Of a stretch of 64,000 bases of DNA, positions 17,895 to 28,473 are shown in pieces. A program made the position numbers and the translations under genes. Source of the stretch: Saprospiraceae bacterium (GTDB lineage: Bacteria > Bacteroidota > Bacteroidia > Chitinophagales > Saprospiraceae); assembly GCA_016710115.1 (NCBI GenBank), contig JADJLN010000001.1:434001-498000 (forward strand). Direction: 5' to 3'. The notes under the pieces were generated by a model. That model worked only from the letters and a program-made list of their open reading frames with translations. It was not told the origin of the DNA and did not search any database. Every line of letters starts with the position of its first letter. The stretch's first letter is position 1.

Positions 17895-20753
17895 TCAGAA
17901 TGACTTTGCTAGTTAAAGCTTGACCATCCACCAGAATGACTTTTAGGACAAATAGGCCAGACAATTCTTGTGGAAGTTGAATCCTTGCTGACGGTGAAAG
18001 TTGGGTTAGTACCAATCGACCTGAAAGGTCATAGAGTTGAGTTTGAGCAATATCCAAATTATTTGAGATCGCAAAAAACAGCTCGTTACTTGCAGGTTGT
18101 GGCCAGATAGTCAAGTAAGAATCATGAGATGGTGTCAGATTCTTGTTATGGTCGGATCTAAAAGAACTAGAAGAACAATTCGGCATCTCCTCGCCATTGT
18201 AAGGAGCTGAAAGAGAATCAGGAAGCCAATTTCGTGCGAGAAGTACTCCACCTCCATGCGTGTCATAACACTTTCCAGCGATAAGATCAAGAGTATCAAC
18301 CATACCTTGAGAGAAGCCTGTTCCATTTTGCTTAGCGCGAATCAAAATCTCATATACTGCTACAATTGTTGAATCATACGGTGAAACCGGCGTGATTGCA
18401 ATGACATCAAAATAAGTAGAAGCTAGAGAAATGCTACGCAGACTGTCCCAGACCTGAATTGTGGTTTTGTTGAGATCAGACAGGGAGTCGAGGATGGCCA
18501 GGATATCCGCTTTCTGGTCAAGCAAACTGTCTGGCCAGGTTCCCGGGGTGTACGTCAAAAGAAGTGAGTCAACCACCAAAAGATCCTGCAAGATGTCATT
18601 TTGCTCGCCTAGAATCGTTTCTACATTGGCTAATGAAGTCGAATCCAATCCTGCTAGACGAGTAATTTGTTCTTCAATGTCAAGGAAATCCGGAATTAAG
18701 GTGCTGTCCAGATCGGAAAGAAATGATTGCGCCAGAGTGTTTGTTGAATAGGCATCAGACTGACTTCGGATACGCTGGGCGAGCATTTTTTGCTGATTCG
18801 CCAGGACAGCTTCGGTAATGTCAAGGCTGTCCAGATCAGCAGCTATGAGCAATGTGTCATAGGAGGTGAGTGAGCCAGGGTCTGTGAGATCCTCACATCC
18901 GGCCTCTTCTTCATTCAGCCCTGTACAATTATGTGCGAAAAACCATCCTGAAGAGGGGAATAGTTTACTAGGATCAGGATTTTCATTTGGTTCATCTTCG
19001 ACATAAAATTTTGACAATTCAAAGTCACCTTGATTCCTTCCAGCCTTATCTGGATAATTTGAATTCAGAGGAAGTTGCCATGTATTCCGACTGCAGTATT
19101 GTTCTCCACAAACAGCTGTATTTGCATATTTCTGCAGCAAGAGGCCATTTCCTGAGGTAAATGATCCGGAAACGGATTCTTTGAAGGTATTTATTTGAAT
19201 ATTGTCCTTGTCATTGTGGCCAACAAGATGCATCAATTTTGTGGCACGATCGAGGATGTTATCGCAAATCCATGAACTGGGAGATTCAAATGTATGGATG
19301 CCACACTCCCATACACCAGTTTCCGTAGATTCAATTGTGTTATGCCAGATGTTTTTTCCGGCTTGCTTAGCTCCAATTGAAATGGTGGATATAGCAAATT
19401 CACACGCTCCGTGGCAAGTATATGCATCATCTCCGATATACATATCCGCAACATTGGTTGCCTGAAATCGGGTGCCAGTTGTATAACTGGTGATATCAAA
19501 TACATTATTTTTTTGAAAATAACGGTAATTCTCATCATTCAAGCCTTTTATCCAGATTGCAGACTTATCATACCCAAATGCAATACTGAAGTAATTGTCA
19601 GTGATAAAAGTCTTACCTATTCCTCCATTCTCATAGAGGTAAATTTGGGATTTAGAGCTTGAATTTTGACAATTTGTGAACTTACATTGATTTATGGTTA
19701 CAGTCAAACCAATATTGTCAGGAATACGGATATCAAAGTTGTAGTTATTTTTAAAATTACAGTCCTTAACAAAGACAATGCTATTGATCGCCCAAATGCC
19801 ACTTCCTCTATTGCCTTCGAATTCTTGTGCGGTACTTGAAAGCTGATTTTGACCGTAAACAGTGAGTTTGGCATTCCTGCAGTTGATACCATGCCCATGA
19901 TCTGGGTCATTGAGTGTTTTTTTACGGATATTATAGAATTCTGTATTTCTTATTGTTACAGCACCTCCGTTTATTTGGATACCATCATTAATCCGGCCCT
20001 TAAAAACGTTGACATCACCATCACCAATGCCGATGGTTTCTACTTGAATATTATCGAGTTGCATGCCTGCCCGACTGTATGAACCTGGTGAAGGAGTTTG
20101 CCCTGAGTAGCCTGGCAAAAGTTCTCCGGAACAATTTACTGAGTTGCCAGAAAAATTCAAACGTTGAAGCTGGGATATTTTTGATAGTACGGGCTGGTAG
20201 GAAGGACGTTCTTTAGGGCTACATCATTGCGATCAAATCGGCACTCTAGTATGGTTAAAATGCTTTGGCGATGCCCAAGAATCGCATATTGAGCATCATT
20301 TATTATTGAGCTCAATGCAATTAACTTTCCTCCTTCTTTTACTTCGATTCCCTTCCACATATTCTCGCATGCAAAGAGTTTGGATTGAGAAATTGTCAAT
20401 TTGCCTATTTCATTTACTATCAATTGTACTCCTGGCTTCATTTTGATTTTTGAAGTTGTGATTGAAAAAGCAGAATTGATAATCAGATCAGTTTCAATGA
20501 GTACATCTTCTCCAGACCATGATGAGTAACCGAGTCCTGATGTGAAAACAGGTTCAGAACCAGAAATAGTGATTGGCTCGGAGCTGAATGATTGAGTACA
20601 GGGGTTTACTGGAGCAGTTTCGACGTCGGGGTAAGTGCCTGGAAAATTGCAGAATGGCGATGTTTGGGCCTGGAGCGAGATGGGGAGGGAAGCCATTATC
20701 AGTAACAGTAGAATCGTGAGTCTACTGCATTCAACCAATTTCGATTGGCACAC
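17887..20753 (-). CDS. Large T9SS-exported parallel beta-helix surface protein (frameshifted at about 20180)
   Basis: About 955 residues after repair. It begins at a GTG (20753) with a signal peptide ending in SLQAQ. A right-handed beta-helix region follows, with short repeated strands such as ITTSKIKMKPGVQLIV, ITINQ-like and NTEFYNI turns, over residues 60-450. Then come a coiled or helical stretch rich in Leu, Asp and Ser (about 620-780) and a T9SS sorting domain (IWPQPASNELFF to KVILND). The frames join as YYQKISQLQRLNFSGN if A5 at 20178-20182 is A6. Such proteins are often adhesins or polysaccharide-binding proteins; the ligand is unknown. Confidence 0.8.
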
Positions 20754-21252
20754 ACTCTTTAACCAAATTAAATATTGATAATGGGGGTGAAAAATGAAGT
20801 GGAGGCATTCGCTCCCTTCAATGTGTAATAGTTCGTTCTCATGATTTGGGAATTTTTCGGGTTAAGAACAAAATCTTTATACGTGTCAATTTTAGCTCAT
20901 TTGATTCATAATTGCAATACATTCCGTAAAATTTAACATGGTGGAACATGAATTGAGTCCATGTTGATTCAATTTATAGACTTGTTGACCACTTTTGTAT
21001 CCATTCATGGGCCACGTGGGGTTTACAATAGAAGTTTTCATGAAGTTGAAGCTCTTGATACTTCTCAACTACTCTTGGTAGCTTCAATGTTGTGGACCCA
21101 TAAGAGAAGGTCATTGGTCATCTATTGAACCTGAGCCCTTATCATATTGAAATTTATCGATTGAAGGCTCACCCGAACTATCCAGATTCAACAGGAAGGA
21201 TGAATGTTGTTTCCATACACATTGCGATCTTTGTCCTTTCTTGATACTGATT
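20754..21252. other. Gap of about 500 bases, divergent promoter region
   Basis: AT-rich, between the minus-strand beta-helix gene and the plus-strand CorC/HlyC gene. Promoters for both must lie here. I see no repeat, RNA gene or coding frame in it. Confidence 0.45.
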
Positions 21253-22527
21253 ATGGTCTTCGTCATCCTGTTTTTTCTGATTCTGCTCAATGGATTTTTT
21301 TCCATGAGTGAAATAGCTATCGTATCCGCTCGGAAGAGCCGCCTTGACATGGCCGCAAAACGGGGAGACCGAAAGGCAAGAATGGCCTTGCGAACCGCTG
21401 AATCACCAAATCGGTTTCTGTCCACCGTGCAGATCGGCATTACACTGATCGGCATCCTGATGGGGATCTATTCCGGCGAGCATATCACCCAGGATCTGGA
21501 AATCCGGATTCGTTCCATCGCTGTGCTGGCACCCTGGGCAGGCACCCTGGCCATTGTTGTCGTCGTGGTCATCATGACGTTTTTCTCCCTGGTCCTCGGC
21601 GAACTGGTCCCCAAGCGCATCGGCCTGAGTCACCCGGAAAGGATCGCCCGGATGGTTGCCCTCCCGATGCAATGGGTGGCTCGTCTGACCTCTCCGTTTG
21701 TCTGGTTACTCACCCGAACCAGTGACCTGCTCCTCGCCATCCTGCCGATCCGGTCTTCACCAGACCAACAGGTCACGGAAGAGGAGATCAAGGCCATTAT
21801 TCATGAAGCGACCATCGGTGGCGATGTACAGGAAATTGAACAGGAACTTGTCGAACGGGTGTTCAGTATGGGCGACCGGAAGATCGCGTCCCTCATGACT
21901 CATCGCAGCGATCTGGTCTGGCTGTCTTTAGATATGTCAGTCAGTGAAATCCGCGATAGGGTCGCCGAAGAACTGCATTCCCTCTATCCGGTGCATACCG
22001 GAGATCCGGATGATCTTGCCGGGATTGTGCTGTTGAAAGACCTTTTTTCTCAATTCATCAACCCGGATTTCAGACTGGAGGATCACCTTCGTCCCGTTCC
22101 CTATCTGTCGGAACGAATGTCGGCCTATGAAGCACTTGAGCAGTTTCGGGAAACCAAGGTAACCTTCGGCATCATCATCGATGAATTCGGACATATCGAA
22201 GGACTGGTCACGATCAACGACCTGCTGGTTGCCCTGGTTGGCGAAGCCGGTGATTTCGAACCGGAAGCCCCGGGGCTTATCCAGCGTGAGGATGGGTCGT
22301 GGCTGGTGGATGGCCAATATCCGCTGGCGGATTTTTTCAGACGTTTCGATCTGGATGAATTTGTGGCCGATTATCCTATCAATACTCTGGGTGGATTGAT
22401 CTTGCATGAGATGAACCGGGTTCCCCGGACAGGTGAAGTAATCCAGTGGAACCAGTTTTCCATGGAGATCGTCGACATGGATCGCGCGAGGATCGACAAG
22501 GTGTTGGTTCGGCAACTGTCCGAATGA
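21253..22527 (+). CDS. CNNM/CBS-domain (HlyC/CorC-type) membrane protein
   Basis: About 424 residues. The DUF21 (CNNM) membrane domain covers residues 1-190 with about four spans, starting with VFVILFFLILLNGFFSMSE and including LGELVPKRIGL. A CBS-domain pair spans about 200-330 (MTHRSDLVWLS; FGIIIDEFGHIEGLVT). The CorC_HlyC transporter-associated domain ends the protein. Relatives act in magnesium or cobalt efflux; the hemolysin name is historical. The ATG at 21253 is chosen; a TTG four codons earlier could also serve. The gene stands alone and converges on the lyase gene. Confidence 0.88.
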   Translation: MVFVILFFLILLNGFFSMSEIAIVSARKSRLDMAAKRGDRKARMALRTAESPNRFLSTVQIGITLIGILMGIYSGEHITQDLEIRIRSIAVLAPWAGTLAIVVVVVIMTFFSLVLGELVPKRIGLSHPERIARMVALPMQWVARLTSPFVWLLTRTSDLLLAILPIRSSPDQQVTEEEIKAIIHEATIGGDVQEIEQELVERVFSMGDRKIASLMTHRSDLVWLSLDMSVSEIRDRVAEELHSLYPVHTGDPDDLAGIVLLKDLFSQFINPDFRLEDHLRPVPYLSERMSAYEALEQFRETKVTFGIIIDEFGHIEGLVTINDLLVALVGEAGDFEPEAPGLIQREDGSWLVDGQYPLADFFRRFDLDEFVADYPINTLGGLILHEMNRVPRTGEVIQWNQFSMEIVDMDRARIDKVLVRQLSE

Positions 22528-22558
22528 TCACCTGTTCCGGAAGTGTGCCTGCGATTTG

Positions 22559-23938
22559 TCAGACAGGTTCAAACCGGGCCTGGAAAAAGCGCAGATAAGT
22601 TGGTTCATAAACCATCTTCATTCCCTTGATCTGAGATCGTCGGTTGTAAACCCGCATGACCGATTCGGCGATGACATCCATGTGTGCCTGGGTATACACG
22701 CGTCTAGGAATGGTCAGGCGGACCAATTCCAGTTTGGGGTAACGGTGTTTTCCGGTCTTCGGATCACGCCCCGCAGAAACCACACCGCGTTCCATTGCCC
22801 GGATGCCTGCATCCATATACAGGTGTGCGGCGAGAGTCTGAGCCGGGAACTGGTCCTGAGGAATATGAGGCAAGATCTGGCTTGCATCCAGGAATACACC
22901 ATGCGATCCGATCGGCTGAACGATGGGAATGCCCGCATCAATCAATTGTTGACCAAGGTATTCGACCTGTCCAACCCGAGCATGGATGTGGTTCTGATCA
23001 ATGGATTCCCGGATACCGATTGCCATCGCTTCCATATCGCGTCCGGCAAGGCCTCCGTAAGTGTGAAGTCCTTCATAAACCACAACCAGATTACGGGCCT
23101 CTTCAAATACGTCCCAATCATTCAATGCCAGAAATCCACCGATATTGACCAGTGCATCCTTTTTGGCACTCATGGTCGCCCCGTCGGTGAGATCACAGAT
23201 CTCGCGGACGATTCGGGCGATACTTTTTCGTTTGTAACCAGGTTCCCGTTGTTGAATGAAATAGGCGTTCTCAGCAACACGCGTCATATCGTGGATAATC
23301 CGGATACCGTGCCTGGCTGTCAGCTCTCGGACCTGACGGAGGTTATCGATCGAGATCGGCTGCCCGCCCGCCATATTCACGGTGGTTGCGATGCAGACGT
23401 AAGGGATCTTCTCCGCCCCGTGTTGGCGAATCAGCTTTTCCAGTTTTTCCAGATCAACGTTGCCCTTGAAGGGATGCAGACTGGCCGGATCATGAGCTTC
23501 ATCGATGATGATATCCCGAAACTGGCCTCCCGCCAGCTCCTGATGCAGGCGCGTCGTTGTGAAGTACATGTTGCCAGGGATGATATCTCCCTTTTTGATC
23601 AGTATCGTGGAGATCAGATGCTCTGCTCCCCGGCCCTGGTGTGTGGGGACCAGATATGCATAACCATACGTTTCCTTGACCGCTTTTTCCAGGTTGTAAT
23701 AGTTCCTGCTCCCGGCATAGGCCTCATCTCCCCGCATCATGCCCGCCCATTGGATATCACTCATGGCGGATGTGCCGGAGTCGGTCAACAGATCGATATA
23801 GACATCTTCCGATTTTAGCAGGAATGTATTGTATCCCGCTGCTGCAATGGCTTTCTTTCGTTGTTGCAGGGTGGTCATTTTGAGCAATTCCACCATTTTT
23901 ATTTTGTAGGGCTCTGCCCACGAACTCCGGCTTTTCAT
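22559..23938 (-). CDS. tpl: Tyrosine phenol-lyase-like beta-eliminating lyase
   Basis: 459 residues, full length for the tryptophanase/tyrosine phenol-lyase family of PLP enzymes, which split an aromatic amino acid into phenol or indole, pyruvate and ammonia. Visible features: DLLTDSGTSAMSD, PTHQGRGAEH (cofactor binding), the PLP lysine in MSAKKDALVNIGG, and GSHGVFLDA. The segment MERGVVSAGRD and the later IPRRVYT match tyrosine phenol-lyase, where this Arg selects tyrosine. Tryptophanases have VEIGSFLLGRD and IPRATYT instead. I therefore favour tyrosine phenol-lyase over tnaA. No aromatic-amino-acid permease is next to it. Confidence 0.82.
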   Translation of the reverse strand: MKSRSSWAEPYKIKMVELLKMTTLQQRKKAIAAAGYNTFLLKSEDVYIDLLTDSGTSAMSDIQWAGMMRGDEAYAGSRNYYNLEKAVKETYGYAYLVPTHQGRGAEHLISTILIKKGDIIPGNMYFTTTRLHQELAGGQFRDIIIDEAHDPASLHPFKGNVDLEKLEKLIRQHGAEKIPYVCIATTVNMAGGQPISIDNLRQVRELTARHGIRIIHDMTRVAENAYFIQQREPGYKRKSIARIVREICDLTDGATMSAKKDALVNIGGFLALNDWDVFEEARNLVVVYEGLHTYGGLAGRDMEAMAIGIRESIDQNHIHARVGQVEYLGQQLIDAGIPIVQPIGSHGVFLDASQILPHIPQDQFPAQTLAAHLYMDAGIRAMERGVVSAGRDPKTGKHRYPKLELVRLTIPRRVYTQAHMDVIAESVMRVYNRRSQIKGMKMVYEPTYLRFFQARFEPV

Positions 23939-23961
23939 TATGATTCAGGTTTCAAAACCTC

Positions 23962-23969
23962 CAAAAGTA
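23962..23969 (-). promoter_or_regulatory. Candidate Bacteroidota -7 box for the lyase gene
   Basis: TACTTTTG on the minus strand fits the TAnnTTTG consensus, 24 bases before the start codon. No good -33 TTG at the usual distance, so only a candidate. Confidence 0.35.
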
Positions 23970-24144
23970 GGCGGCGTGAATCCAACCATGATTGATCAGA
24001 ATCAACCGTTCGGGTTGCACTGATCACCTCTTCGATTTGCCGTGAACCCGAAAGTACCTTTGACTGATTGTGTATTTTTGATGAACATTCTGGTCCGGGT
24101 ACGAATTTTGCATGAGAAACATTACCAAAATCTGATACTCAATC

Positions 24145-24795
24145 ATGTTACGCAATCCATACGTTTTCTCTCTTTCCCTCTTGAATACATGGAAGATTCT
24201 GTTCGTTTTCCTGCTGAGCATCAGCATGTATTCCTGTCAGCAGAATCCTGCCCCGGAAACCGCTAGGCAAACTGAACCGGAAGGAACACCTGCCTCCGTC
24301 TGGTTGAAAAAGGATACCCTGAAAATTCAATTGACTGATTCGCTGGTCGGGGTGACGAAGGAGCGGGTTTACAAGGATAGGACAGCGAAAACTGTGACGT
24401 ATTATTTTGACAATGCACCGGTGGATTCCGCTGATGTGAGTACGTACAACGGCGAATTGATCAATGTCAGTTACCGTTATTTTGATCCGGCACAGGAAGT
24501 GTGGAATGACATATTCATCCGCCAGGGTGAAGTCTTTTTTGTTCGCCACAGAGAATGGAACAAGCGCCCGGAAGCTCACAGTGCCCGTGAGATCTTTTTC
24601 TACTTTCAGGGAGGACAGCTGGAATATGCCAAGGAGCGGTACAAGGTGCTGGGTCCGGAAAATATTCCGGCAGATCTCTTGTGGGAGCCTATGCTGGATT
24701 ATTCCAGGACATTGGAATCCGCGCAGTCCTATCTGGACCGGTTCTGGCCAACCATGCGCACCCTGGTCGAGCAGAAACTGGCATCTGGAGAATAA
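24145..24795 (+). CDS. Lipoprotein of unknown function
   Basis: 216 residues. The N-terminal signal ends in a lipobox (SISMYSC, Cys about residue 29). The mature part has no domain I recognise; it is rich in charged and aromatic residues, with a central beta-rich segment (TVTYYFDNAPVD, LINVSYRYFDP) and a helical C-terminus (WPTMRTLVEQKL). A TACCTTTG box at 24055-24062 is a possible promoter. The gene converges on the phosphatase gene. Confidence 0.65.
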   Translation: MLRNPYVFSLSLLNTWKILFVFLLSISMYSCQQNPAPETARQTEPEGTPASVWLKKDTLKIQLTDSLVGVTKERVYKDRTAKTVTYYFDNAPVDSADVSTYNGELINVSYRYFDPAQEVWNDIFIRQGEVFFVRHREWNKRPEAHSAREIFFYFQGGQLEYAKERYKVLGPENIPADLLWEPMLDYSRTLESAQSYLDRFWPTMRTLVEQKLASGE

Positions 24796-24836
24796 CTGTC
24801 CGTTGACTGTGTCAGGTCATGAACGCGATCTGCCAG

Positions 24837-25322
24837 TCAGGTTGCGCCTCGGGAAGATGTAGATTCCTGTTCGAGGATCCGTTCGATAACATGCTGGCTG
24901 GCCTGATCCAGCAGATGATAGACATTCGTAAATCCGCGGTCGTTCCAATAGGGGTCAGGTACATCGGGCCCCTCCTGGGATCGCGCAAATTCCAGGAAGA
25001 GATAGACGCGTTCACGATGTTGAGGTTGTCGGGCCAGTTCCAGAATCTGTCGTTGGTTGGACCTGTCCATGGCAAAAATATAGTCAAAGAATGAAAGGTC
25101 CCTTCCGTTGATCTGACGGGCACGTTGATTCGAAATATCCAGGCCCTGTAGTCGGGCTACCTGTATCGACCTGGGGTCAGGTTGTTCGCCGATATGCCAA
25201 TTGCCTGTTCCCGCAGAATCAACTTCCCAATCCAGACCCCGGAGCTGGAGTTGTTTTCGAAAGATACCTTCGGCCAGAGGCGAACGACAAATATTGCCCA
25301 GGCAGACCATCAGAATTCTCAT
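24837..25322 (-). CDS. Low-molecular-weight protein-tyrosine phosphatase
   Basis: 161 residues with the C-x5-R-S catalytic loop CLGNICRSPLAEG at the N-terminus and the general-acid Asp in VPDPYWND near residue 126. The family removes phosphate from tyrosine residues (or arginine in some members) in the cytoplasm. The start at 25322 gives the standard MRILMVC beginning; an upstream extension of 14 residues is not conserved. No tyrosine kinase or polysaccharide genes are adjacent, so its partner is unknown. Confidence 0.9.
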   Translation of the reverse strand: MRILMVCLGNICRSPLAEGIFRKQLQLRGLDWEVDSAGTGNWHIGEQPDPRSIQVARLQGLDISNQRARQINGRDLSFFDYIFAMDRSNQRQILELARQPQHRERVYLFLEFARSQEGPDVPDPYWNDRGFTNVYHLLDQASQHVIERILEQESTSSRGAT

Positions 25323-25461
25323 GTCGGGAAATGTGCTGTCACAAAACAACGAATGGCGGATCAAAAGAGTTGTCCGAAATCAGGTGAAATTCGACTGAAC
25401 AGCCTGCTGTGCTTATTCGAAACAGAGAAGAAGTCATTCTGTATTCATATGCTCCCGTGGA

Positions 25462-25752
25462 TTATCGTTGTTCGGGAGGAACATGCTGAAATTGTTCGCG
25501 TATGGCTGCGAATTGTTCGAGATCGACCGATTTGAAAACACGTGAAGCGGAGGCTGGATGTCGGGCCAGTGCATCCCTGGGCCGAATGGGGCGATGGACA
25601 AAATTGCCGCCGCAATTCGGACAGACATTGTGTAGAATGTCTGTCACGCATGCCGCACAAAAGGTACATTCAAAGGAACAGATCATGGCATCGGATGAAT
25701 CGGGGGGCAGGTCTGTTCCGCAATGTTCACAACAGGGACGCAATTCCAGCAT
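25462..25752 (-). CDS. DUF1272 zinc-ribbon-like protein
   Basis: 96 residues. The family pattern is plain: MLELRPCCEHCGTDLPPDSS, then CSFECTFCAACVTD and CPNCGGNFVHRPIRP. Nine Cys in CxxC-type pairs suggest metal binding. The function of the family is unknown. The ATG at 25752 begins the conserved MLELRP; seven residues further upstream are not conserved. It follows proC by 37 bases in the same direction and may share its transcript. Confidence 0.85.
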   Translation of the reverse strand: MLELRPCCEHCGTDLPPDSSDAMICSFECTFCAACVTDILHNVCPNCGGNFVHRPIRPRDALARHPASASRVFKSVDLEQFAAIREQFQHVPPEQR

Positions 25753-25789
25753 GAGCGCAAATTGTGGGCGCAAGATACAGGAAGGCAGA

Positions 25790-26589
25790 CTAACCGATCT
25801 TCCCGTACGAAGTCAGGATTCCCTTGATCAGGGAAGAGCTGAACCCCTGGTGTTCCATTTCATTCAGCCCTGCGATGGTACAGCCTTTTGGTGTGGTGAC
25901 TTTATCGATCTCCGCTTCGGCATGGGCGTTCCCTTCCAGGAGGATGGTGGCTGCCCCGCGGACGGTCTGATTGGCGATCAGGGCCGCTGTATCTGAATCG
26001 AAGCCGATCTCGATTCCGCCCTGCTGCATGGCACGGACGAAGCGCAGGGCATAGGCAATCCCACAGGCGCCCAGCACCGTAGCCGCATTCATCAGATCCT
26101 CGGTGATGCGAACACATTTGCCCACCCGGTTGAACAGTTCCTCCACCAGGTCGAGTCGTCCATTTGCACCAGGATCTCCGGCCAGACAGGTGAGGGATTC
26201 GCCAATCGCTACAGCGGTGTTCGGCATGGCCCGGAACAGGGCATGATGACCCTTCGACCAGTCCGCATATCTGCGATGGAGATACCCGTTGCAGCACTGA
26301 CCAGGATATGGTCTTCCCGTAATCTGGGAAGGATGCCTTTGATGACCTCCTCGACCTTATCCGGTTTGACAGCCAGGATCAGGATAGTGGCCCGGCTGAC
26401 TGCGTCCAGATTATCGGCAGTGACAGATACGCCGCGTTCGGCAAAAGCACGGAGTATGCCCGTGCGATGACGGGTGAGGATCAACTGTGACGCCGGCAAC
26501 TGGCCGCGATCGAGCCAGCCCTGGGCCATCGCCTGACCGAGGTTGCCGGCGCCCAGGATGGCTATAGTTTGGGGTAAGCCATTAGACAT
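25790..26589 (-). CDS. proC: Pyrroline-5-carboxylate reductase, frameshifted at 26239
   Basis: The last step of proline synthesis: NAD(P)H-dependent reduction of pyrroline-5-carboxylate. About 266 residues after repair. The N-terminal half has the dinucleotide fold (IAILGAGNLGQAMAQGW) and ILAVKPDKVEEV. The C-terminal half has the family signature ending in TTPKGCTIAGLNEME, with GACGIAYALRFVRAM before it. The halves join as RRVIMPLFRAMPNTAVAIGE if CCC at 26239-26241 is CCCC. Only one base separates two well-preserved halves, so a read error is the simplest view. It diverges from asnS. Confidence 0.88.
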
Positions 26590-26695
26590 AATCGTTATAT
26601 GTGCAAAAACAAGACCAAACGCAGATCACTGGAGTTATACCTGCCCATTCTGCCTGGATCGTGCCTGCAACCGGGCACAGGAATGTGCAAACGGT

Positions 26696-26703
26696 TAACT
26701 TTG
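26696..26703 (+). promoter_or_regulatory. Candidate -7 box for asnS
   Basis: TAACTTTG matches TAnnTTTG, 27 bases before the asnS ATG. No TTG is found about 20 bases upstream, so support is partial. Confidence 0.35.
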
Positions 26704-26730
26704 CGGCCGAAATCACGTACACCTGAGGAT

Positions 26731-28170
26731 ATGATGCCCAAAAGAACCAAGATCGCCACCCTGCTGGCTGATGGAAAGATCGGATTTGATACCACAGTGA
26801 TGGGTTGGATCCGCACGTTTCGCAATAACCAGTTTATCGCGCTGAATGACGGGTCGACCAACCAGACCCTGCAGGTGGTGGTAGATTTCGAACATACGGA
26901 TCCGGCCTTGCTCAAGCAGCTGACCACCGGAGCAGGGATCGCCTGCACAGGTGCGATTGTCGCCTCCATGGGAAAGGGTCAGACTCTGGAGATGAAGGCG
27001 ACCGATATTCAGGTTTTTGGCGAATGTGATCCGGAAGTCTATCCATTACAGCCGAAAAAACACAGTCTGGAATTTCTGCGGGAGATTGCCCATCTCCGAT
27101 TCCGGACCAATACCTTTGGTTCGGTGTTTCGCATCCGCCATCATGTCGCCTGGGCCATTCACGAGTTTTTTCATCGGAGGGGATTTGTGTACCTGCACAG
27201 CCCCATCATCACCGGTTCGGATGCTGAAGGTGCCGGTGAGATGTTTCGGGTATCCACACTGGATGCGGTCAACGCACCCGTGGATGACCAGGGTAATGTC
27301 AACTGGAAGGAAGACTTCTTTGACAAGCAAACTCACCTGACCGTTTCCGGTCAGCTGGAAGCAGAACTGGGTGCCCTGGCCCTGAGCGAAGTGTACACCT
27401 TTGGTCCGACCTTCCGGGCGGAGAATTCCAATACCACCCGTCACCTGGCTGAGTTCTGGATGATCGAACCGGAAGTGGCTTTTGCTGACCTGGACGACAA
27501 TATGGATCTGGCGGAAGCCATGCTGAAGTATATCGTCCGCCATGTCATGGACCATTGTGCGGATGATCTGGCCTTTCTGGAGCAGCGTCTGCTCGAGGAG
27601 GAAATGAACAAGCCGCAACATGAACGCTCGGCACTGGCTTTACGGGAGAAACTCCAATTCTGCCTGGACAACGACTTCGCCCGGGTGACCTATACCGAAG
27701 CGTTTGACATCCTGCGAAATTCGACCCCCAACAAGAAGAAGAAATTTCAGTTTGTACTGGAAGAATGGGGTGCTGATCTGCAAAGTGAACACGAACGCTA
27801 TCTGGTGGAAAAACATTTCGAACGACCTGTCATTTTGTACAATTATCCTGCGAAGATCAAGGCGTTCTATATGCGTCTGAATGACGATCAGAACACGGTA
27901 GCTGCGATGGATATTCTCTTTCCGGGCATTGGCGAGATCGTGGGTGGCTCACAACGGGAAGAACGTTATGATGTGTTGCGCAACAAAATGCAAGCCATGG
28001 ATATCCCTGAAGAGGAAATGCAATGGTATCTGGATACCCGCAAATTCGGGACTGTCCCGCATGCCGGGTATGGCCTCGGTTTTGAGCGTTTGATCCTGTT
28101 CGTGACAGGAATGACGAATATCCGGGATGTGATCCCATTCCCTCGGTATCCGGGTTATGCGGCATTCTAA
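26731..28170 (+). CDS. asnS: Asparaginyl-tRNA synthetase
   Basis: 479 residues; charges tRNA-Asn with asparagine. An N-terminal OB-fold anticodon-binding domain (GWIRTFRNNQFIALNDGS, residues 26-43) precedes a class II catalytic core. Motif 2 is FRAENSNTTRHLAEFWMIEPE and motif 3 is GYGLGFERLILFVTG, followed by the end NIRDVIPFPRYPG. I take the first of two consecutive ATGs (26731); a longer frame to 26599 overlaps the promoter region. The 3' end of the gene is partly copied just downstream (28204-28260). Confidence 0.93.
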   Translation: MMPKRTKIATLLADGKIGFDTTVMGWIRTFRNNQFIALNDGSTNQTLQVVVDFEHTDPALLKQLTTGAGIACTGAIVASMGKGQTLEMKATDIQVFGECDPEVYPLQPKKHSLEFLREIAHLRFRTNTFGSVFRIRHHVAWAIHEFFHRRGFVYLHSPIITGSDAEGAGEMFRVSTLDAVNAPVDDQGNVNWKEDFFDKQTHLTVSGQLEAELGALALSEVYTFGPTFRAENSNTTRHLAEFWMIEPEVAFADLDDNMDLAEAMLKYIVRHVMDHCADDLAFLEQRLLEEEMNKPQHERSALALREKLQFCLDNDFARVTYTEAFDILRNSTPNKKKKFQFVLEEWGADLQSEHERYLVEKHFERPVILYNYPAKIKAFYMRLNDDQNTVAAMDILFPGIGEIVGGSQREERYDVLRNKMQAMDIPEEEMQWYLDTRKFGTVPHAGYGLGFERLILFVTGMTNIRDVIPFPRYPGYAAF

Positions 28171-28473
28171 GCAACACCAGGTTTCAAAAAGGGAAAAGGA
28201 TACCCCGGGATGTGATCCCATTCCCGACCCCGAGTACTCGGGGCGGGTTATGCGGCGTTTTGGGGCATATCGGGACAGGAACGGGCATGTGGGTATCGAA
28301 GGACGATCTATCGGTGTGGATATTGGCTATTCGTCGTCCAGTTTCGTTTCCCAGAGATTGTTCCACAGATTGGTCAGGTGTCCTGCTTTGCAGATAGGAT
28401 GGAGGTTCGGCCAAGGCGTGGTGTCGGTTTGAATATGTCAAAATCATTTATCTTTCATCCACAGTGAAGTGTC
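28171..28473. other. Gap with a partial copy of the asnS 3' end
   Basis: No gene. It contains the duplicated asnS tail with a palindrome in it. The rest (28262-28470) holds nothing recognisable. The promoter of the HEPN/MNT pair should lie in 28400-28470. Confidence 0.5.
28204..28260 (+). repeat. Duplicated asnS 3' end carrying an inserted palindrome
   Basis: CCGGGATGTGATCCCATTCCC and CGGGTTATGCGGC recur here as in asnS 28121-28168. Between them, where asnS has TCGGTATC, this copy has the perfect 16-bp palindrome CCCCGAGTACTCGGGG (28228-28243). Related palindromes occur at 54819-54836 and near 56937. Confidence 0.75.

Noticed and set aside
22559..23938. Tryptophanase (tnaA)
   Set aside because: The substrate-selecting Arg block and the RRVYT motif match tyrosine phenol-lyase instead.
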